Below, in pieces: positions 1 to 9,036 of a stretch of 28,097 nucleotides of DNA (positions are counted from its first letter, which is position 1; each line of letters starts with the position of its first letter). The translations under genes were made by a program, and so were the position numbers. Location: positions 1-28,097 of the IMG/VR virus record IMGVR_UViG_3300042564_001377, one strand, 5' to 3'. The notes beneath the pieces were generated by a model. That model worked only from the letters and a program-made list of their open reading frames with translations. It had not been told where the DNA came from and searched no databases. This DNA is from a virus.

Positions 1-2
1 GT

Positions 3-689
3 ATGGATATTCTTTATTCAGTATTATTCGGTCGTGAGTCTGCAGGTTTAACTGATGCTGCTGGTAACGCTATCAATACAACTCGTGGTTTACGCGATAC
101 TATTGTTAACGCAGGTGGTATTTCTTCTTCTACAGGAACTGCAAACACAGTTGGATTAGCTGACTTATCTGCATTATCTCGTTTGATGGATGCTAACCGT
201 TGCCCTTCTGAGTATTTATTATGGGCTGGTGCTGATTTCGATAACGCTTTTGATACAACTATCACAGCTGCTACTCAATTCGTTAACGGAGCAATCAACT
301 ATGGTTCATTCAATGGCAAGAAAGATGTTGCTATCGCTTTAGGCGTTAACTCTATCGCTGCTTACGGACGTACTTTCCACAAGAAGCGTCTTAACGCTTT
401 ATCTCACCCACAAATCACTTCAGTAGGTGGTGCTACAGTATTCTCTAAAGAGGCTTACTTAGTTCCTGCTGGAAAGATTAAGGTTGAGCAAGGTGGTGGT
501 CAAGTAGACCGTATGATGATGCGTTACTTAGAGATGCCAGATGGCGTTAACTCGAGGTTCCGTGAAAAGCTCTTAGGAGGACTTGCCCCAACACCTACTT
601 CAGATACTGATACACTTGATGTTGTTTATTCAAGTATTGAGGGACTGGAAACCGTTGGAAATGAGCACTTTGTGAAATATTCAGTATAA
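3..689 (+). CDS. Probable major capsid protein, C-terminal part (5' end outside window)
   Basis: The reading frame is open from the first full codon, so the methionine at position 3 is probably internal and the protein continues upstream. The visible 228 residues are rich in Ala, Gly, Thr and Ser with few charges. They contain beta-rich stretches such as KIKVEQGGGQVDRMMMRYLE, typical of a phage shell protein. The first 180 codons use a narrow codon set (Leu mostly TTA, Arg only CGT/CGC, Phe mostly TTC, Gly mostly GGT), as expected for an abundantly made protein. The last 45 codons lose this bias (see findings). A strong terminator follows, so this is the last gene of its unit. The capsid call is inference from composition, codon bias and gene order; I see no diagnostic motif. 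Another abundant structural protein is possible. Confidence 0.6.
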   Translation: MDILYSVLFGRESAGLTDAAGNAINTTRGLRDTIVNAGGISSSTGTANTVGLADLSALSRLMDANRCPSEYLLWAGADFDNAFDTTITAATQFVNGAINYGSFNGKKDVAIALGVNSIAAYGRTFHKKRLNALSHPQITSVGGATVFSKEAYLVPAGKIKVEQGGGQVDRMMMRYLEMPDGVNSRFREKLLGGLAPTPTSDTDTLDVVYSSIEGLETVGNEHFVKYSV

Positions 690-709
690 TTTCGCTTAAT
701 GTTTGGCTT

Positions 710-744
710 AAAAGGGAGGAAGAAATTCTTCCCTTTTTTGTTTT
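710..744 (+). terminator. Rho-independent terminator after the capsid gene
   Basis: A 12-bp stem (710-721 with 726-737, one G-T wobble) has a GAAA loop and runs into TTTTTTG followed by four more T. It lies 21 bases after the stop of the upstream structural gene and just before the next promoter, so it insulates the endonuclease from the capsid unit. Confidence 0.85.
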
Positions 745-750
745 AAATAA

Positions 751-782
751 TTTGCAACTATAAATTTTTCTCTCTATCTTTG
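751..782 (+). promoter_or_regulatory. Bacteroidota-type promoter for the HNH gene
   Basis: TTTG at 751-754 is followed after 20 bases by TATCTTTG at 775-782. This matches the TTTG-N(19-21)-TAnnTTTG arrangement used by the primary sigma factor of Bacteroidota. It sits between a terminator and the ATG at 805. Confidence 0.8.
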
Positions 783-804
783 TTTTGTAACAAACAATAA
801 AGAG

Positions 805-1551
805 ATGAATAAAGTATGCACAATTTGTAAACAAGAAAAAATTCTTGAAGATTTTACATTTGAAAAAGGAAACAAAAAAGATGGACGCCGAGCATCTTGT
901 AAGGAATGCTGCCGAAAGAAAAATGCTGAATACATAAAAGCAAATCCTGACAAAAAACTTGAGTCAGATAAAAAATCTTACGAAAAATTAAAAGAAAAAA
1001 AGTTGGCTCAAAAAAAAGAATACTACCTTAAGAAACGAGAGGAGATTCTATTGAAGCGCAAAGAATATGCTGCAAATAATAAGCAAAAAATAGCTGAAAG
1101 GTTTAAAGCTTACAGAGAAAATAATCTTGAAAAATCAAAGGAAAGAAACAGAATATATCAGAGGAAGCATTCGGCAATTCTATCGCAAAAAAAGAAACAA
1201 TTAATAAATTCAACTCCATTGCGTCAATTCAAAGAAAGAATAAGGATGCTAACAAAGGGAGCCTTTTATAGGCTAAAGCAAGATAAAAGATTTAATACAC
1301 ACACCATCTTAGGCGCAGATTGGGAAGTCGTTAAAGAGCATTTTGTATCTCAATTTAAAGATGGTATGACTTGGGAAGCATTTGTTGCTGGAGAAATACA
1401 CGTCGACCATATTCAGCCACTGGCATCTGCTAAAACAGAAGAGGAGCTAATAGCGCTTTGCCACTACACCAACCTGCAACCTTTATGGTGCTTGGATAAT
1501 TTATCCAAAGGAGCTACCTTTGAAGGAGTAAATTATAAAACCAAACAATAA
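805..1551 (+). CDS. HNH endonuclease, free-standing (homing-type)
   Basis: This 248-residue protein starts with a zinc-finger-like knuckle (C5, C8, C32, C35). A long Lys/Glu-rich helical region of about 100 residues follows, then a C-terminal HNH nuclease domain. The core H199-V-D-H202, with downstream CHYTNLQPLW and NLSKG, fits the HNH branch in which DHIxPL and a TNLQPLW segment form the metal-binding beta-beta-alpha fold. Such enzymes cut DNA and often spread as homing endonucleases between structural genes of phages. The gene has its own promoter and follows a terminator, so it looks like an autonomous insertion between the capsid gene and the next structural-region gene. Its composition is very Lys/AAA-rich compared with its neighbours. 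The nuclease call is firm; the homing role is inference. Confidence 0.9.
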   Translation: MNKVCTICKQEKILEDFTFEKGNKKDGRRASCKECCRKKNAEYIKANPDKKLESDKKSYEKLKEKKLAQKKEYYLKKREEILLKRKEYAANNKQKIAERFKAYRENNLEKSKERNRIYQRKHSAILSQKKKQLINSTPLRQFKERIRMLTKGAFYRLKQDKRFNTHTILGADWEVVKEHFVSQFKDGMTWEAFVAGEIHVDHIQPLASAKTEEELIALCHYTNLQPLWCLDNLSKGATFEGVNYKTKQ

Positions 1552-1555
1552 TAAA

Positions 1556-2374
1556 ATGAAAGCATCCGATTTTAATCTTCTATCAGAGAAGATGATTAGA
1601 AAGCTCAAGCCAGACGAAAGAGCTATTTACAGAGTAATCAATGTTCGCCCTGACCCTGATAATGCAGGAAAGTTTTTAATGCCATCTGCATTACAGATTC
1701 GTTCAACTGACACTATTTTAGACAAAGGTACAGGAGAGTTTGTTAATATTGCAGCCATTGAGCGTACAGACTTAGAGGGCAATGCTATATTTATTAACAT
1801 TATTTTTAATGCATCAAATATGGGTTACCTATTTTTAAATGGTAATAACCCTTTGCATCAGAAAATCTATCAGTATGTAGAGTTATGTAATTATAACGAA
1901 TCAAACCCTGATAGAAATGCAAATGACTACGAAGCATTATTTTCTCGTATTGATGCGCAGAAAGAAGCTAAGACTGAAAGAAACTTGCGTAAATTAATCG
2001 TAAAAGCAGTTAACTTAGCGTTAGATTTAGATGACACTAAGGCAAGAGAGGTTGCTTTGGCGCTTGGTATTGACGCTGAAAGTAATGATGAATTGCGTAA
2101 TGAGTTAGAGGATTATGCTGGAGATTATCCAGAAGAGTTCTTAGAAGTTGTTGAAAGAGCTTCTTTAGTGAATGAGACTGCGTTAAAGGACGCTGTTAAA
2201 AAGAACATTATTAAGAATGATGTGAATGCATCGTGCTTTAAATGGGTTGAAACAGGAAAGGTAATCTTTACTTACGTTAAAGGTAAGGACAAGAATTACT
2301 TTAAGGAATTAGCCGACCATTTATTAGAAACAAATCCAGATGAGCTAGAAGCCATCAAGAGCCGTGTAGGCTAA
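1556..2374 (+). CDS. Hypothetical phage protein, capsid-adjacent
   Basis: This is a 272-residue soluble protein that starts four bases after the HNH stop, with no promoter of its own visible. The N-terminal third (to about residue 90) looks beta-rich. The middle (about 115-215) is strongly helical and charged, and the C-terminus forms another short mixed domain ending in a Glu-rich helix. There is no signal peptide or membrane segment and no catalytic motif I can name. I have the impression that similar proteins sit next to capsid genes in other Bacteroidota phages, so a virion or assembly role is possible, but this is unproven. The first 24 codons use CTN leucine codons, unlike the rest of the gene, which may reflect sequence carried in with the HNH gene. 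A strong terminator follows. Confidence 0.75.
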   Translation: MKASDFNLLSEKMIRKLKPDERAIYRVINVRPDPDNAGKFLMPSALQIRSTDTILDKGTGEFVNIAAIERTDLEGNAIFINIIFNASNMGYLFLNGNNPLHQKIYQYVELCNYNESNPDRNANDYEALFSRIDAQKEAKTERNLRKLIVKAVNLALDLDDTKAREVALALGIDAESNDELRNELEDYAGDYPEEFLEVVERASLVNETALKDAVKKNIIKNDVNASCFKWVETGKVIFTYVKGKDKNYFKELADHLLETNPDELEAIKSRVG

Positions 2375-2413
2375 ATCCGATTACAGGATTGATTTGTTTG
2401 GTTGGGTTAATAA

Positions 2414-2447
2414 GAAGGCGTTACATATTGTAACGCTTTTCTTTTTT
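2414..2447 (+). terminator. Rho-independent terminator
   Basis: The perfect 8-bp stem GCGTTACA/TGTAACGC (2418-2425 and 2429-2436) has a three-base loop. Three weaker A-T/G-T pairs extend it outward, and it is followed by TTTTCTTTTTT. It ends the HNH and capsid-adjacent unit. Confidence 0.9.
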
Positions 2448-2466
2448 ATAGCAATTTTATTTATTG

Positions 2467-2474
2467 TATATTTG
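2467..2474 (+). promoter_or_regulatory. Putative -7 element of the tail-fibre promoter
   Basis: TATATTTG matches TAnnTTTG and lies 22 bases upstream of the fibre ATG, directly after a terminator. No clear TTG is present about 20 bp upstream, where the terminator T-tract lies. The promoter would therefore be weak or helped by a phage factor. Confidence 0.55.
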
Positions 2475-2496
2475 AACAAATTATCCTAGGCTCAAT

Positions 2497-5400
2497 ATGG
2501 CTATAAATTTTTCAGCACAATTTATTGTAAACGAAAAGACCTCGACTAGGGTTTTGCGTTTAACAGATACATCGACAGGGTTTACCTTATCAAAAGGTAA
2601 CTTTATAGTTACGTTCCCAGATGGCTCTGTGGTATCAAACACAGACTTTTCATCCCCTGAGATTACTGCTCCTGGAGGGAATACAAGTATATCTTTAATA
2701 ACAGATGTTGATAATACTGTTTTAACAGGGACATATATAATTAATTATGTTGCTTTAGATACGTCTTTAAACGAATATAATAAAACGGAAACGTTTGATT
2801 TTAACTGGGAGAAACCTGCTAAGGCAATTATTAATGATTCAGATGTTGTTTTGCCAGAGGTTCAGTTTAAGGACTTAACTGCTTATGAAACTTCAGGTAG
2901 TTTTACAGGAGTTTTAACTAGAAACTTTTATACAGCAACTCCTTCAACAAGTGAGGTAGGAGTAATTACAAAGACTAGTGTAGGAGACATTTTAACGCCC
3001 TCTCACTTAACGAAATACTACGAGGGTATATATCTTGTCAACTCTGATATTTCGGTGGCTTATACGCACACTTCTAAGTCCTGGCTGACTGTTGCTTATA
3101 CAGATTTATTGCAAGAAACATTTGATGTAAGAGAAGCTCCTACTCAAGACGAGTTGGTTGCTTTAATGAATACCTACAAAGACCAGATTGAGGCATATAA
3201 GTCAACAAATCCTAGTCAGTATGAGATAATGAATGAGCAATACGATTTAGTATTAGCTTTGTACTCTCATATTCTTGCTCGTTATGAAACTAATACACTT
3301 GATGGGTCTAAGGCTATTTTAGACCAATTATTAGGATTGCTTCCCCCTGCAAGTTCTTATACCTATAAGGCAACTCAGATGTTGCCGTTTACAATTAACT
3401 TTTCTACATCTTTAACTGGTACTGGAACAACTGGTACTATTCCTAAGTTTACGGCGGCTAATGCTCTTGGAGATAGTATTATCAGGGAGAGTGGCGGAAT
3501 GATTGGTATTGGTAAAGCACCTACGACAGTATTAGATGTTAACGGTACTATTCAAGGCACAGCTATTGTTAAATCAGGCGGCACTTCTTCTGAGTTCTTA
3601 AAGGCAGACGGTAGTATTGATTCAAATACTTACTTAACAACAGGTTCTGCAGCTTCTAATTATCAACCATTAGATGGCGACTTAACTGCTATTGCAGGAT
3701 TAGCTGGAACAATTGGTTTACTAAGAAAGACAGCTGCTAATACTTGGGAGCTTGACACATCTGTTTATTTAACAGGAATTACATCTTCTCAGATTACAAC
3801 TGCTTTAGGATATACGCCTGAAAATGCAGCTAACAAAGGTGTTAATAATGGATATGCTGGATTAGATAGTACAGGTAAAGTTCCTTCTACGCAACTTCCT
3901 TCTTATGTTGACGATGTAATCGAGGCAGCTAACCTAGCAGCATTACCTGCAACAGGTGAGACTGGAAAGATTTATGTAACGTTAGATACGAATAAAATCT
4001 ATCGTTGGACAGGCAGTGTTTACGTAGAAGTATCTCCTACTGTTGGAGTTGTTTGGGGGGCAATTTCTGGAACATTAGCTAATCAAACTGACTTACAATC
4101 GGCTTTAGACGCTAAGCAGGGAACATTAACATTAACTACTACAGGTACAAGTGGCGCAGCAACATTAGTTGGTTCAACTCTGAATATCCCTATATATCAA
4201 GGAGGTGTAACTAGCTTTAATACAAGAACGGGTGCTATTACATTAACATCTTCGGACGTTACGACTGCTTTAGGATTTACTCCTGTAACAAATGCTCGCA
4301 CGTTAACTATTAATGGATTAACTCAGGATTTATCAGATAATAGAAGTTGGACAGTTTCAGGTACTATACCATCTGGCGGTACAGCTGGTCAAATCTTGGC
4401 TAAGATTGATGCAACTAATTACAATACTCAATGGATTGATAATTTTGCATCTCAATTAAAACATGAGGTTAAACTTGGAGCTACTTTAACAAAGGGTAAG
4501 GCTGTTTATGTGTCAAGTGCTGATGGGACTAATATGATTGTTTCTGCAGCATCAAATGCATCAGAAGCTACTTCATCAAAAACTCTAGGATTACTAGAAA
4601 CTGGAGGCGCAACAAATGACCTTGTAAAGGTTGTTACAGAAGGATTACTTTCTGGATTAGATACGTCTACAGCTACAGCTGGAGACCCAGTTTGGTTAGG
4701 TACAAACGGAAACTTAATCTTCGGATTAGCCAATAAACCAACTGCTCCTGCACACCTAGTATTTATTGGTATTGTAACACGTGTGCAATCTAATAATGGA
4801 GAAATATTTGTTAAAGTTCAGAATGGCTTTGAGCTAAATGAGATTCACGATGTATCAATTGTTTCTAAAGCTAACAACGATGGCTTATTCTATGAAGCAT
4901 CAACTGGTTTATGGAAAAATAAAAGCATTGCAACAGTTCTAGGATACACTCCACAACCCGCTTTTGCTTCTGGTACTGGATTTGTTAGAATAGATGGGAC
5001 TACTATTAGCTATGTTAATGAAACATATGCTACTACAACACAATTAGCATTAAAAGCAAATATCTTAAATCCTGTATTTACTGATAATATATATATTAGC
5101 GGAACTAATCCAAGATTGTATTTTACAGATACGGATAGCAATCCCGATTATACGATTTTTATAGATGAAGGTAATTTCTATATTTTAAATCAAACTTCAG
5201 GAGCTTATAAATTATTAATACAAGAAACAGGTAATATTAGTGCGGGTGTTGGCAATAGCATGATTGCTACTTCATTTATTAAAAGAGGAGGAACTTCCGA
5301 GCAGTTCTTAATGGCAGACGGCTCTGTAAGTGAAGGCGATGTATTTAATTATCCAGGAATTGGAATAGCAGTATCTGGCGGTGGCGGATGGCTTACTTCA

Positions 5401-8100
5401 ATAGATGATAATTCCGTTAATTGGAATGCGGCATATTCAGCTCGTATTAGTTCTCTTACAACAACAGGGAACAGTGGTGCTGCTACTTTAGCATCTAACG
5501 TTTTAAATATACCTAATTATACCATTGCGGGATTAGGTGGTCAACCAGCATTTACTTCTGGTACTGGATTTATTAAAATAAGTGGTACAACAATTAGCTA
5601 CGTTGATGAATCTTACTATTTAGCATCTAACCCATCTGGATATATTACAGCTGCTGCTTTAGCTCCTTATTTACCTTTAGCAGGAGGCACATTAACTGGA
5701 GCTTTAGGTGGAACAAGTGCTAGTTTTTCTAGTAGTGTAACTGCTACTTCTTTTATAAGAGTTAACGGAACTTCAGCTGGATTCTTAAAAGCAGATGGCT
5801 CTGTTGATGTTAGGTCATTTGTCACTACTGGTGCGCTAGATAATTACCTACCTTTAACGGGAGGCTCACTAACTAATAGCTTAAGCTCTGGTTATGTTTT
5901 ATCTGTAACAAATACTACAGCGGCAGCAGATGCAAATGGCTTGTATGTAAACATTGCTTCTGGGTCAACTGGAACTCCTTTCAGAGTTGATAGAGGAGGA
6001 GTTTCTATTATAAGTGTTAATCACTTAGGCGCTTCACTTTTCAAAAGCACCATAACTGCAAATCAATTTATTAAAGCTAATGGTACTTCATCTGAGTATT
6101 TGATGGCGGACGGCTCGGTGAGTACAGGTCTTTCCTTTACTTATCCAGATGCGGGCATAGTAGTTTCTACTGGCACTGCTTGGGGAACTTCGATAACTAA
6201 CAATTCTAGTAATTGGAATACAGCTTTTGGCTGGGGTAATCACGCTGGATTGTATCTACCAATAGGCGGAGGTACTCTTACGGGAGCTTTAAGTGGTACA
6301 AGTGCGAGTTTTAGCGGTCAATTGACAGCAAGAGCTACTTCAACCTCTGCACCAAGTAGTGGTACAGGATTATATTTAGGATGGGGAGGCTCTACAAATA
6401 ATTACAATGGAATAAATTTCCAAGGTGTTTCTGCTACTGATATGTATTTTGGTAGAGCAATATCAAGCGACGATTTAGTAATTAGGTCAGCTAGTGGTGA
6501 AATAATAAGATTTACTGCTTCAGGAGCAGCTAATTTTAGTAATCCAGTTACTATTAATATGTCAGCTGGGAACTATCCTAGATTTATTTCTACGGTAGGG
6601 GCTAAATCTTGGGAGATAGGATATAGAAGTGGTACAACAAATTACGAATTAAGAGAAGACGGAACTACTAGATTTTCTGTTGCAAACGGAGGCGCCGCTA
6701 CGTTTTCGAGTAGTGTTACGGCTGCAAGTTTTAGTGTTTCAAATGGAAGTTTTTCAAATAATGGATTTTGGGGAACTTTAATAACTGCAGGGACAGGTTC
6801 GTATTCTGACTTTGCAATTATTGATAATACTAGCACTCAAATTATGCGTGTACCAACAGGTACAAGAAATGTATTTTTTTCTAGTAGTGTTACGGCAACG
6901 CAAGTCGCAATAGGTACAACATCACCAGCGACATTCTTACACGTTAATGGAGCTACTGCTGCTTTACCTGCAACTAGTGGAACTACACAAAGTGCAGGTA
7001 ATAGAGTTAGGCTTTCAACTGCTGCAGGAACTGGTATCTTAGATATTGGATGTGCAGGAGGTACTGGAATGTGGTTACAATCAACTGACCTAACAGACCT
7101 TTCATTAAAATATCCTTTATTGCTTAATCCTAATGGGGGCAACGTAGGAATCGGAACGACTTCGCCAGGAGCTTTATTAAATGTACATGGTACGGCTTCA
7201 AATAAATTAACACTATCAGGCGGTTCATCTCAAAACGCTTTAACACTTTCTGAAATTAGTGGTTTTGGAAATAGTTTTTATTTATTTAATGGAGATGGTG
7301 GTTTAGGTAACGGTTTTGGTATTTACAATATTACAACAGCTACATTGCCATTTCATATTTCAAATGGAGGTATATCTATTTTCTCGAGTGGTTTAAGTAG
7401 AATGCTATTATTTAATTCAACTAATTCAAGTGGACCATATGCTGCATGGCAAAGAAATGGTTCTGATGAATTTTATATTGGTAAATCTAATGCAATTGGC
7501 GGAGGTAGCGGTTTTTATGATTTATATACTAATTCAGCAGGTGGTGGCTTAAGATTTTTTACAAATGGTGCGGTTTCTCCTGCATTAACAATTACTACTG
7601 GTGGTAACGTAGCAATCGGTTCGACTGCTCCAGGAGCAACAAGATTATATGTCGTTGCGGCGACTAGCTCACCTGGATTAAGGATTGAGGCAGACCCAGG
7701 TCAAAATGCTTTATCAATTGGAGGAACTGGCAATATTTCTGTAGATTATCCAGGAATTGGCGGGGGAAGATTTTTATTAAATAGTGATGGAGCTTTGACT
7801 ATTAGAAGCACAATGACTGCCAGTTCATTCTTTGAATCTTCAGATAAAACTATAAAGACTTTAATCGAGGATAATTACCAGACTAAAGGAATCGAAAGCG
7901 TAACTGCAAAGTTATACCTAAAAAATGGCGTTGAGGAGTTAGGTTATTTTGCTCAAGATTTACAAGGCATTTTACCTAGCGCAGTTAGTAAAGGAGCGGA
8001 CGGATTATTAAGTTTATCTTATCGCGAGGTGCATACTGCTAAAATAGCTAGATTAGAAAAGCGTGTTGCAGAATTAGAAAAACAACTAAATCTGGATTAA
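2497..8100 (+). CDS. Giant tail fibre / receptor-binding protein with C-terminal S74-type chaperone
   Basis: This 1867-residue protein should form the host-recognition fibre. Residues 1-115 form a beta-rich N-terminal domain that may attach to the tail, and a helical stretch follows at about 215-275. The shaft is modular. It has GYTP-type repeats near 438, 595 and 815, and a compact domain at about 649-788. Four copies of a GTS-x-FLxADGS motif start near residues 359, 928, 1087 and 1193. Three YLPLxGGTLTGAL-like units lie between about 1055 and 1270, and four IGTTSP-like units lie near 337, 1472, 1552 and 1706. The C-terminal 90 residues carry S1781-S-D-K1784, then GYFAQDLQ and a terminal coiled coil (KIARLEKRVAELEKQL). 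This is the layout of the S74 intramolecular chaperone, which trimerises the fibre and cleaves itself off in known members. Self-cleavage here is predicted, not seen. Confidence 0.92.
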   Translation: MAINFSAQFIVNEKTSTRVLRLTDTSTGFTLSKGNFIVTFPDGSVVSNTDFSSPEITAPGGNTSISLITDVDNTVLTGTYIINYVALDTSLNEYNKTETFDFNWEKPAKAIINDSDVVLPEVQFKDLTAYETSGSFTGVLTRNFYTATPSTSEVGVITKTSVGDILTPSHLTKYYEGIYLVNSDISVAYTHTSKSWLTVAYTDLLQETFDVREAPTQDELVALMNTYKDQIEAYKSTNPSQYEIMNEQYDLVLALYSHILARYETNTLDGSKAILDQLLGLLPPASSYTYKATQMLPFTINFSTSLTGTGTTGTIPKFTAANALGDSIIRESGGMIGIGKAPTTVLDVNGTIQGTAIVKSGGTSSEFLKADGSIDSNTYLTTGSAASNYQPLDGDLTAIAGLAGTIGLLRKTAANTWELDTSVYLTGITSSQITTALGYTPENAANKGVNNGYAGLDSTGKVPSTQLPSYVDDVIEAANLAALPATGETGKIYVTLDTNKIYRWTGSVYVEVSPTVGVVWGAISGTLANQTDLQSALDAKQGTLTLTTTGTSGAATLVGSTLNIPIYQGGVTSFNTRTGAITLTSSDVTTALGFTPVTNARTLTINGLTQDLSDNRSWTVSGTIPSGGTAGQILAKIDATNYNTQWIDNFASQLKHEVKLGATLTKGKAVYVSSADGTNMIVSAASNASEATSSKTLGLLETGGATNDLVKVVTEGLLSGLDTSTATAGDPVWLGTNGNLIFGLANKPTAPAHLVFIGIVTRVQSNNGEIFVKVQNGFELNEIHDVSIVSKANNDGLFYEASTGLWKNKSIATVLGYTPQPAFASGTGFVRIDGTTISYVNETYATTTQLALKANILNPVFTDNIYISGTNPRLYFTDTDSNPDYTIFIDEGNFYILNQTSGAYKLLIQETGNISAGVGNSMIATSFIKRGGTSEQFLMADGSVSEGDVFNYPGIGIAVSGGGGWLTSIDDNSVNWNAAYSARISSLTTTGNSGAATLASNVLNIPNYTIAGLGGQPAFTSGTGFIKISGTTISYVDESYYLASNPSGYITAAALAPYLPLAGGTLTGALGGTSASFSSSVTATSFIRVNGTSAGFLKADGSVDVRSFVTTGALDNYLPLTGGSLTNSLSSGYVLSVTNTTAAADANGLYVNIASGSTGTPFRVDRGGVSIISVNHLGASLFKSTITANQFIKANGTSSEYLMADGSVSTGLSFTYPDAGIVVSTGTAWGTSITNNSSNWNTAFGWGNHAGLYLPIGGGTLTGALSGTSASFSGQLTARATSTSAPSSGTGLYLGWGGSTNNYNGINFQGVSATDMYFGRAISSDDLVIRSASGEIIRFTASGAANFSNPVTINMSAGNYPRFISTVGAKSWEIGYRSGTTNYELREDGTTRFSVANGGAATFSSSVTAASFSVSNGSFSNNGFWGTLITAGTGSYSDFAIIDNTSTQIMRVPTGTRNVFFSSSVTATQVAIGTTSPATFLHVNGATAALPATSGTTQSAGNRVRLSTAAGTGILDIGCAGGTGMWLQSTDLTDLSLKYPLLLNPNGGNVGIGTTSPGALLNVHGTASNKLTLSGGSSQNALTLSEISGFGNSFYLFNGDGGLGNGFGIYNITTATLPFHISNGGISIFSSGLSRMLLFNSTNSSGPYAAWQRNGSDEFYIGKSNAIGGGSGFYDLYTNSAGGGLRFFTNGAVSPALTITTGGNVAIGSTAPGATRLYVVAATSSPGLRIEADPGQNALSIGGTGNISVDYPGIGGGRFLLNSDGALTIRSTMTASSFFESSDKTIKTLIEDNYQTKGIESVTAKLYLKNGVEELGYFAQDLQGILPSAVSKGADGLLSLSYREVHTAKIARLEKRVAELEKQLNLD

Positions 8101-8101
8101 T

Positions 8102-8551
8102 ATGAGTTGGATTGATATTGCAAACAATGAAGTGGTTACTTGGGATGATTTGCAGAGCGCAATTTATAGTGAAATTTTTGAACAATTATTACCTATCCCG
8201 CCATCTGGTACTTCTGGATTGCGATGTGTTCGCAGGGAATTAATACAATCATATGTTCAGATTGAATCTGCGCCATTGGCGGGTGTGCCCAATAATGAGC
8301 TGGTCGTAAAAAGCCAAGTAGTAGCGCCTCCAGCAACATATTACAAAGTATTTTCTTGCCCATTTGCTCTTGAAGAATTTTATACTAAAACTGCTCCAGT
8401 TTCATTGCTTGATATAGGACAGCGATATTACCTTGATACAACTCCAAGGTCGTACTTCTATTGGAATGGAGATTATTTTACTGGTAATAGACCATCTAAT
8501 TATATGCCAGCACTTATAAGAGATGGTCGTTTTACTGGATGTCCTGTATAA
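8102..8551 (+). CDS. Hypothetical protein downstream of the fibre
   Basis: The start codon follows the fibre stop by a single base, so translation is probably coupled. The 149-residue product has no signal peptide or transmembrane segment. It has a short helical N-terminus (residues 1-30) followed by a beta/loop-rich part with many Pro, Tyr and Phe and four cysteines spread through the chain. Its position suggests a fibre accessory, tip protein or assembly chaperone. I recognise no family, and the functional idea is from context only. Confidence 0.7.
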   Translation: MSWIDIANNEVVTWDDLQSAIYSEIFEQLLPIPPSGTSGLRCVRRELIQSYVQIESAPLAGVPNNELVVKSQVVAPPATYYKVFSCPFALEEFYTKTAPVSLLDIGQRYYLDTTPRSYFYWNGDYFTGNRPSNYMPALIRDGRFTGCPV

Positions 8552-8585
8552 AAATAAAATAATAAACTTTTAAATAAATAATAAT

Positions 8586-9002
8586 ATGGCTATTAATTTC
8601 ATAATTTCACAATTAGACTCAATCCCTTCCCTTGACGGAATGGAGAAAGTAATTTCTACAATTCATTGGAGAGCACAAAAGGCTCATCAAGTAGACGGAA
8701 CTGATGTGTTTACAGCTGACACCTATGGAGCTTTATCCGTAGACGCACCACACGAAGCAAGCTTCACTCCTTACGATGAAGTGACCAAAGAAATGGTTGA
8801 AGGATGGCTTACTGATGGCTTAGATACTGAGGCAATCGAGGCAAATTTAGACGCACATATTCAGAACTTTTTAACACCTCCTATTGTGGCATACGCTTTG
8901 CCGTGGATTCCTGTGGTATCAGCACCAGCTGCAGAAGAAACAACTGAAGAAGAAACCACTACAGAAGAACCTACAACTGAAGAAGAAATAATTACTGAAT
9001 AA
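8586..9002 (+). CDS. Phage structural-region protein resembling DUF7936, with Thr/Glu-rich tail
   Basis: The 138-residue protein has the order of short motifs that I associate with a small conserved phage family (DUF7936 as I recall). These are LDSIPSLDGMEKV, a central HWRA, AxxYGAxSVD, FTPYDEVTKEMVEGW, a helix ending in LDAHIQNF, and ALPWIP. The fold is probably a small beta-sandwich plus helix. After residue 115 the chain becomes a low-complexity run of Thr and Glu, likely a flexible acidic tail. It lies in the fibre gene cluster, 35 bases after the previous gene. In other phages such proteins occur among tail and fibre genes but have no known activity. The family name is from memory and should be treated as tentative. 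Confidence 0.75.
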   Translation: MAINFIISQLDSIPSLDGMEKVISTIHWRAQKAHQVDGTDVFTADTYGALSVDAPHEASFTPYDEVTKEMVEGWLTDGLDTEAIEANLDAHIQNFLTPPIVAYALPWIPVVSAPAAEETTEEETTTEEPTTEEEIITE

Positions 9003-9006
9003 TTAT

Positions 9007-9014
9007 TATATTTG
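9007..9014 (+). promoter_or_regulatory. Putative -7 element (TATATTTG)
   Basis: A perfect TAnnTTTG match lies in the short gap between the acidic-tailed protein and the gene at 9037, 22 bases from its ATG. No convincing TTTG is found about 20 bp upstream, so this is a possible internal promoter only. Confidence 0.4.
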
Positions 9015-9036
9015 TCAAAAATAACCAAACAAAGAA

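Noticed and set aside
595-834. Minus-strand frame across the capsid terminator and HNH promoter
   Set aside because: It covers a clear terminator and promoter used by plus-strand genes and has no coding features.
3571-6120. Regularly repeated units in the fibre gene, considered as a CRISPR or diversity-generating target
   Set aside because: The repeats are in frame, vary at codon level, are hundreds of bases apart and encode shaft motifs. No reverse transcriptase or template repeat is present.
6837-7142. Minus-strand open frame inside the fibre gene
   Set aside because: It is antisense to the repetitive fibre coding sequence, lacks start signals and shows no domain.
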